NCBI RefSeq assembly: GCF_002775205.1
Contig: NC_036453.1
Coordinates: forward strand, 14,147,594 to 14,211,593
Direction of reading: 5' to 3'
DNA: 64,000 nucleotides
Source: Xiphophorus maculatus
Lineage: Eukaryota; Chordata; Actinopteri; Cyprinodontiformes; Poeciliidae
Shown: positions 57,428-64,000 of the stretch, in pieces
Position numbering within the stretch: position 1 is the first letter of the stretch
How the letters are laid out: every line of letters starts with the position of its first letter
The notes under the pieces: generated by a model
The model's input: only the letters and a program-made list of their open reading frames with translations
What the model was told of the DNA's origin: nothing
Databases searched by the model: none
Made by a program: the position numbers and the translations under genes

Positions 57428-58202
57428 CTGCACAGACAGACGAGAAGGTGAGATTTACTCAAATCATTCAGGAGAGGTCAAGACTCAGACGAGATCCCAA
57501 GCATTTAAAACAACAGCTTTCACTCACAAGCACATTTTCACGACGGATTGTTGATCAAAGAAAGAAAGAAAGAGGCAACAGTGGAGTACATTTCCACTAA
57601 AAAGCTAAAAAGCATTTTTACTGAAGTGTTGGAAGTGATTTATTTACAATCAAACACTTCCAACGTTCTTGCAGGTTGAAAAGTGGTAAACTAGCAAGAA
57701 CAAAATGAGTTTTTCATGATTAAAAGCATAAATTTACAATATTAAAAATCCTATTTACTTGTATTAACTTGTAACATGCCATTGTCAGTGATGATGATGA
57801 TGCTATGTTGATTGTTGCTATGGTTTCTGGGTTGTGTTGACTGTTGACTTGTATTCTCTGTCCTTTTCTCACTCGTCTACTCGTGTCTCCTTCCCCCTGA
57901 AACCTTTTCCTGCTCCTTTTCCGTCTCTGTGTTCATTTGAAATAAACCCAACGCAATTTATAATAAAGTTTCATATCTAGAAAATAATGTGGCAACACTT
58001 AAAAATATCCTCTAATGTTGAAAAGTTGTACATTTACAAGAAAAAAAAAATCATACCTTTACCTTATTAAAACTCTGATTTTCTCATGTAATTTTCAGTG
58101 ACGTTGTTTTTATTGCTACTTATGCAGGTGTTTGTTGCTATGGTTTCTCGGTTTTGCTTTTTCTCTCTTTCTGCAGGCGTATTCACTCACCACGACAGTT
58201 AC

Positions 58203-61200
58203 CTGGTCATTGGGACCCTTCTTCTCTCCGTTCACGGCTTTCAGCAGCACAGCCTCCTCGTTCTTTGGGTTGTTCTTCATCTCCACAACGATGTCGTCTT
58301 TGGTGGGCTTCTCTTTGGTGCTGCCCGGATGAACACAGTCGTTATGAACCGGTGCTGTGGACGCGTCGAAGCATGACATCACACGCACAACAGTGCCGAC
58401 AACAACTATCATTGGTTTTAGCGGCCAAGTTGTCAACATGACGCGCCAAATCTTAAATGTACGCGTAGTATATAAAAGGAAAAAAGGGCTTTGCTAATAT
58501 TTGTCAAAACTATGACAACTAAAAAACAATGTCAGGAAAAACGTTTCATAAAAAAAAAGCGAAGGAGAGGGAAGTAGGTCAGCTATGCTAGCTTGACTAT
58601 GACAAGCATCCACATGTAGATGTGCTGTGGAATTTTGAGTGATTCAGTTGGAAAACACCAACTCTGAAAGGCCAAACTGAGTTAACACTTTGTTTCTCTA
58701 CTTTAAAAGTGGGTGGTTTAAAGCTCTTACCTTTGTAACGGTAAGAGCCAAATAAGTGTGTAAATACAGCTGGGATCTATTTTGTGCATCTGCGTGCGAA
58801 TTGGGAACAGCTGCTCAACTTTAGCTCACACTCAAAAATGTCTTGCTTTTGCCAACAGATGCCATTTTTGAGGGTTCTATGCAGAAAAATAAAGATGCGA
58901 ATGAAGATCTTGTGCAGCAGAACCAGTAGAGGACGAGACGGTACTCACATCTCCTGCTTTCCTGAACGTCCACAGGGGATCTTTCCCTTCTTATGCAGGA
59001 AGTAGACGACGCTTCCCAGGAAGGCGAGAAGCAGCAAACACAGTATGATCACCACTATGATCACCCCGCTGCCTTCAACTGCACACAGAAGCAGACATCC
59101 GCTGTCAAGGTTTCTGTTCAGATTTTATTTGTTTGCCTAAATAATCACAAATGGGTCAGGTTTGTTTTTTTTTTACAACAAAAACAGACCAAATGTGCAT
59201 ATTTACCACTCAAACGTTCAGAAAAAAGATGTTTTCTAATGCGTCTTATGTGATAGTTTGTTGTTTTGTTCATTTGGTTTCTTTATGTGAAGGTTCACGC
59301 TGGTGCACAAGACTTTAAAAAGCTAGAAGTCCCTGCAGATGACAGAACGTGAAGGACTGTGTGGAGCTTAGAGTGCCACCCCCACATGTTGCTGACAGCC
59401 CAAAGCTCAACGTTGAAAAACTGCCACAAAGAGCAGAAAGTTAGTGCCTTAGATCTCCATAGCAACCATTAGACACGATCTACAGTGCTGTTAAAAAAAA
59501 AAAAAAAGTTATGTTCTCTTACAGATTAAATGTCCCAGCTTTCGGTTTTAAATGATTTTACGTTTTGAATAAAGAAAAAAAGTTATGTGAAAAAGGTCAT
59601 TATTAACCAATTAACCAAAAGTAAGTCGGTTCTGCAGGGGCGTCGCTACAACGTTCCCACTCTGAGATCAGGCAGGGACTCTCATCATGCAGTCAATGCA
59701 GAAAACATGCAGAAAAACAATCCAGATGATCACAGAAACATTTCAGAGCAGAGCGAGGATCACCAGAGACGACGGAGCAAGCAGACAAACATGGAGCAGA
59801 CGAAGAAGAACAGCAGTGAAGCACGTCAAACTGAAAGTACTCACAGAGTTTTGTTTTTAAAAAAAAACTTATTTTTCATATTTGCCTGTTCAAAAATAAA
59901 CTAAACGCACAACATTTTAACAAAACAAGCAGATTTCTGCATCTATATCACCGCCTGAGTTGATAAACCGAATTTATGCCATAGTTTAGTTGAGGTCAAG
60001 TGCCGCGCCAAGTCAGTCAGAGGGCCGCAAATGGCCCCCGGGCCACGCTTTGGACACCCCTCATGTTTAACCCTGTAAGGCCCAGTGTTGCAATATTACA
60101 AAATCTCTATTTCAAACAAAACAGATATGCAAATGTTGACTTTTCTTCTGTGTTTTCAGCCAAACTTAAAGATTGAACAATATTGTTCTGTCTTGGAAGG
60201 AAATTGGTTTGGAAACTTGAAAATAAAATTCCCCCCAGAAAGGTCAAAAAGTAACCAAACTTGGAAACCCTTCAGTAAGAAAGGTCAGCCATTAACTGAG
60301 CCCAATTTTCCAAGGAGTAAAATATTTTCACGTTTTTGGTTTATGCAGTTTAAAAGCATGCGCACATCCGTCATTTTATGAGTTGCAACAACATGTAATT
60401 TTCTTTCTGGATCAATAAAATATTTTTGAATTTGAAAAGAATGCAAAATAACTTTATGTTATAACGAATGAAAAAAAAAAAAAAGATTTTGCAAATAAAG
60501 TCAAAATTTGATCAGAATAAAGTCGTGATACGCCAAAAAAGTTGCAATAATAAAGTTGTATGCCAAGTAAAAATAATAGTAGAAGAAAATTATCAGAAGA
60601 AAATAATAATATTAAAGAGAATGAAGTAGTAATTTTATGATAAATTCAACCAAAAATAATTAAATAATAAATTAAAATAAAGAATGTTGAGCATCTTGTG
60701 AGGCTATACTTGGTATCAACTTTATGAATAAATACTTGATCTTTAAACACATCAAATTATTAACAGTATCAGGGCTTTAAAACCAACATCAAAACGCCTA
60801 TTTAGAAGAAAGAATCCCAAATTAATATCAGATCATCATTAAGAAGCTTTGCTCTCATTGAAACAACTTTTTTCTATTAATTTCACAACTTTGTTCTGGT
60901 GATATTGAGTCTTTGTTCTGCTGTTATGACCTTATTGTCTTCATATTATGACTTTATTCTCGTATTTTTTTTTAAAAAAGATTCTTAGTCTGGCCTTAAT
61001 ACTCCGTCATAGATTTTCATAAAACCTTACAAAAACCAAATACATTTGAAAACATTTTTTTTTTATCTCCAAGCTACTCCTGCAGAACAATCTAAAGAGT
61101 TCATGTGTTTCTCTGTCCAGGTTTTCCAGGGTCAATATAAACATGATTTTTTTTTTTCACCCATCTAAAACAGGAGAAGCTTCAATCGTTGATATTCTGC

Positions 61201-62253
61201 AAATAAACCCAAACTGCATGTCTGCAAGTTAAATATAAACCGATTGGTGCAGCTGCAATTTAGCAACAGACTTTCTAAAGACGTTTTATGCCGAGAGAAA
61301 CGATGTTGAAAGCGACAAAATCAGTAATGCAGCAAATAGCTCCACTTGAATCGCTCTGTGCAGACTCCACGAACTGTTCTAGTGAAACCTAACAGGAAAA
61401 AAAACTCAAAATGTATTTCTGCTAGAATCTGTGCCTCACTTCACCGATGGAGTCAAAAATGGACTCCATCCGTTTTTAACTAACTCAACAGCTGCCTTCC
61501 AATGAAACAGGATTGGTCTTTAAATGTACTGACTCAATAAAAAGTGAGAAAAACATTTAACCTTTTTAATTGCACCAAGTGTTGATGACGTAACTTATTC
61601 TGACGGCATTCGTTTAGAATGGCCGTAAACAAAAAGAAAAGCTGTAAAAAGTTGTTTGGGAACATTTTGGACCAGATTTCACAGCTTTTCCCTCTGTTGT
61701 TTTTATTTCAGACTCCGTGTTTCCCCTCAGAGTCCTGCAAAGATTTAACGATACGAGCTAACGGCCCAGATTAAGTCAGAAAACTGCCTGATAATTGCAA
61801 CCCCCTCAAAGGTGAAGTGTAAATTAACCAGGTATGTTAAACCTACCATAAAACAGGATTAATGTCTAGCTGGGTTTTTTTTCCACATTGCTGATTTTTG
61901 TTTACTTAAAAAAAATCTGGGATAAACAAATAATATTTTACAGCTGCAGCGCGTTTGATCCGAGTATCAGGGATTTGCTGGCGTTTTAATTTTTTTTTTT
62001 TTTTAAACGCTAAAAATCAAACAGAATATTCAATAACTGCCAAGGGCTAACCCAAAGATCTGCCAGCGAGCTGGAGACAGTCATGGGGTGGAATGCCTGT
62101 AAATAATGCATGGCCTACTGCAGGCCTGCATTGTCACATACGTATGTTGGTGAAAAGCGTGAACATTGAGAGGAAAGCGTTTGAGCTGGAAAGACGGCAG
62201 GGCGGTAATCGTCTTACCGGGAGAGAAGGGAGCGGTGCGGGTGACCCTGGGAA
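58203..62253 (-). CDS. mcam: mcam: melanoma cell adhesion molecule (CD146), 3' exons only
   Basis: MCAM is a single-pass immunoglobulin-superfamily adhesion receptor of endothelium and muscle. Three minus-strand exons are firm. The 36-nt exon 62253-62218 (VPRVTRTAPFSP) is phase 1 on both sides and encodes the membrane-proximal stalk. Exon 59078-58949 encodes EGSG, a hydrophobic membrane segment (VIIVVIILCLLLLAFLGSVV), then YFLHKKGKIPCGRSGKQE, closely like human YFLYKKGKLPC...SGKQE. Exon 58320-58203 encodes the tail ITKEKPTKDDIVVEMK...GEKKGPNDQ, matching the human TLPPSRKSELVVEVK...APGDQ layout. The immunoglobulin domains lie beyond the right edge. The terminal exon is unresolved. The convergent arrangement with cbl is the same as in human. 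Confidence 0.9.
59079..62217. other. mcam intron between stalk and transmembrane exons
   Basis: I see no exon in these 3.1 kb. The stretch 59930-60062 is one end of a hAT-like short element (GGGCCAC...TTGGACACCCC). Several poly-A and poly-T runs occur. The remainder is AT-rich. Confidence 0.5.
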
Positions 62254-64000
62254 CTGTGGACGAGTAAAACAACACTCAGAGTGGGAAGACGTTCACGTCC
62301 ACCAACATTAATCCAACACATAAACACATCCCTTAAGATCAGTGCAAACCTGCATTTACTGTGTTAAACACTTGGTTACAGAGCAAACTGTGGTCATTTA
62401 TCAGCCGGTTGTTTTTAAAGACGCAACAAGAATTCGGCTGGTGACCAGAATTGGTCGGTTTTCGTCTCGGCCTGCTGAGAAACTGAAAAATCGTATCAGT
62501 TTCTGATCAGTGAATTCTTTTTACTCTTTTTAAGAATAAAAATTCTTTTTAAGATTCTTTTTAAGCAAGCGTAAAAAGAATTGTTTTTGCATTGCTTTAT
62601 TTTAAACTTAGAGAAGTTTAAGCATGTCAAAACCCAACTTGACAGTGACGCCCATGATGCATTGCAGCGTGACGTGGCCTGATCAAGCTCCTGCCCCGGC
62701 TCCCTGCTGGAGGGCAAAAAAAACTGCTCTCTGCTGATAGCACTGTTTTTAGCTGTTAAATTGCCAATATAAATCTAAATGTGCACATGACATATATATT
62801 TTTTTAAAATGCACACAGTTATTTGCTTCTACTGTCAACACTACATGTAGATATCAAGGTTCAAGGGTTCATTTCAGGGCCTACTAAAAAGTTTAAATTA
62901 AAGAAAAAATAGCAAGGGAGAGGGAAGTAGGTCAGCTTAGCTAGCTGGACTTTGACAACCTTAACATGTAGATGTGGAATAAATCATGAGGTGTGAATTC
63001 AGGCCAAGTTAAAGATCTGATCAAACCAACAAACACATTAGAAAGGAGAAGGTATGGGTGTTTTTTAGTTACCTATTTCCAACTTTTGTATATATTGATA
63101 TGAGCCCCAACCAGCCTAAATTAGCTTGACTTCAACAAGTAGAAACCATGACAATGCTGACATATACGACTTGGGAAAACAATCATAGTCCCATCTCTCA
63201 GTAACTGACTGAAGGTGAGAGGGATTTCAAAGAGCCCAGTGTTTTTCAATCTAATTATCAAAAACACAGATAGACTCTCCAATTCTAAAGAAAGTCAAAA
63301 AATCTGGAAAAAATACTATAAATTTGTAAATCATTTTGCCCCCAATTTTTGGCTGTAATAAAAAACACAAAGATATGTATTTGTCTTGGGAATCTTTTCT
63401 TCAAATTGCTGGAGGGGCAAAATGAGTCGACTGCAGCGGATACCTGGCAGGTTGAATGAACTACAGCAAGAGATCTCTGCTCTATTCTTCAGTTTTCTAC
63501 ATCTAACGAGGATCGTGCTGAATTAAGAAAACCTGACACCATTTTTAACCAAAAGGCTTGGTTAAACAATTGTGTGTTGATTCATGCAGGTCATGAGACA
63601 CAACTCGACAATTGGTTCATGAGAATGGGACCATATTTTTATTTTTTTTAAAAATGCAAGAATCCAACTTGTTTGTTTTCATATATAAAGCATAGATTGC
63701 TTTAAAGAGTCAGCAATTAGAGTTCAGTCTAGGTTCAACTTCTCCATTTTTAAATTTCTTGGTTTTTGTTTTATTCTAAGGTGATTCTAATGCTAACATT
63801 GAAACGGTTACTTTTGTGTTTTCACAGAGAGAATAAAGGATTCACACCTCAAACTGTTGAAAAATCTCTAAACAGAGCCGAACAATTCAGTTTAGGTTTA
63901 TTCAAAAACCAACTTGTAGTGCTAAAAAACTTTGAAACAGTCTTTTTGTGTGATTTAACAAACACATTTTTCATGAATCTCAAACTGTTATAAAGAATCT
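62254..64000. other. mcam intron running off the right edge
   Basis: No exon with family similarity is visible on either strand. The segment about 62900-62975 repeats, with changes, about 58560-58640 in another mcam intron (GAGAGGGAAGTAGGTCAGC and ACATGTAGATGTG are shared). Confidence 0.45.

Overview
This is a piece of vertebrate nuclear DNA, almost certainly from a ray-finned (teleost) fish. Genes are split by GT-AG introns, coding density is low, and the non-coding DNA is AT-rich and full of short inverted-repeat DNA transposons, Tc1/mariner remnants and microsatellites typical of teleosts. The repeats suggest a percomorph, but I cannot name the species. I see no bacterial, viral or CRISPR-like content, no tRNA or rRNA gene, and no undescribed defence-type system.

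I could reconstruct five protein-coding genes exon by exon, with splice phases that close. From left to right they are: (1) bckdk, minus strand, the 5' part only, six coding exons from 9905 down to 1008, with the rest beyond the left edge; (2) lrwd1, minus strand, complete, 15 coding exons from 22417 down to 11812 plus a non-coding first exon near 22925-22990; (3) alkbh4, plus strand, complete, three exons, 23747-25566; (4) cbl, plus strand, complete, 15 coding exons, 27290-48938, probably with a long 3' UTR of several kb; (5) mcam, minus strand, 3' part only: a 36-nt exon, a transmembrane exon and a cytoplasmic exon, with the last exon unresolved. Upstream mcam exons lie beyond the right edge.

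lrwd1 and alkbh4 are head to head about 0.75 kb apart and probably share a promoter region. cbl and mcam are tail to tail. Both pairs are also neighbours in human (7q22 and 11q23), so this window joins two ancient linkage blocks plus bckdk. The genes do not form a pathway: BCKDK controls branched-chain amino acid breakdown in mitochondria, LRWD1 is an origin-recognition/heterochromatin factor, ALKBH4 is an Fe(II)/2-oxoglutarate dioxygenase, CBL is a RING E3 ligase that down-regulates tyrosine kinase receptors, and MCAM is a cell-adhesion receptor.

The most interesting points are: an arginine in place of the conserved glycine between two zinc ligands of the cbl RING finger; a 64-bp copy of the cbl exon 5 acceptor and exon start in a later intron; a GC-AG intron in bckdk; a (GAA)n tract ending 10 nt before the alkbh4 start codon; a missing or diverged mcam C-terminus; and inverted-repeat elements inside the probable cbl 3' UTR. 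The rest of the intronic and intergenic DNA is mostly degenerate transposon sequence.
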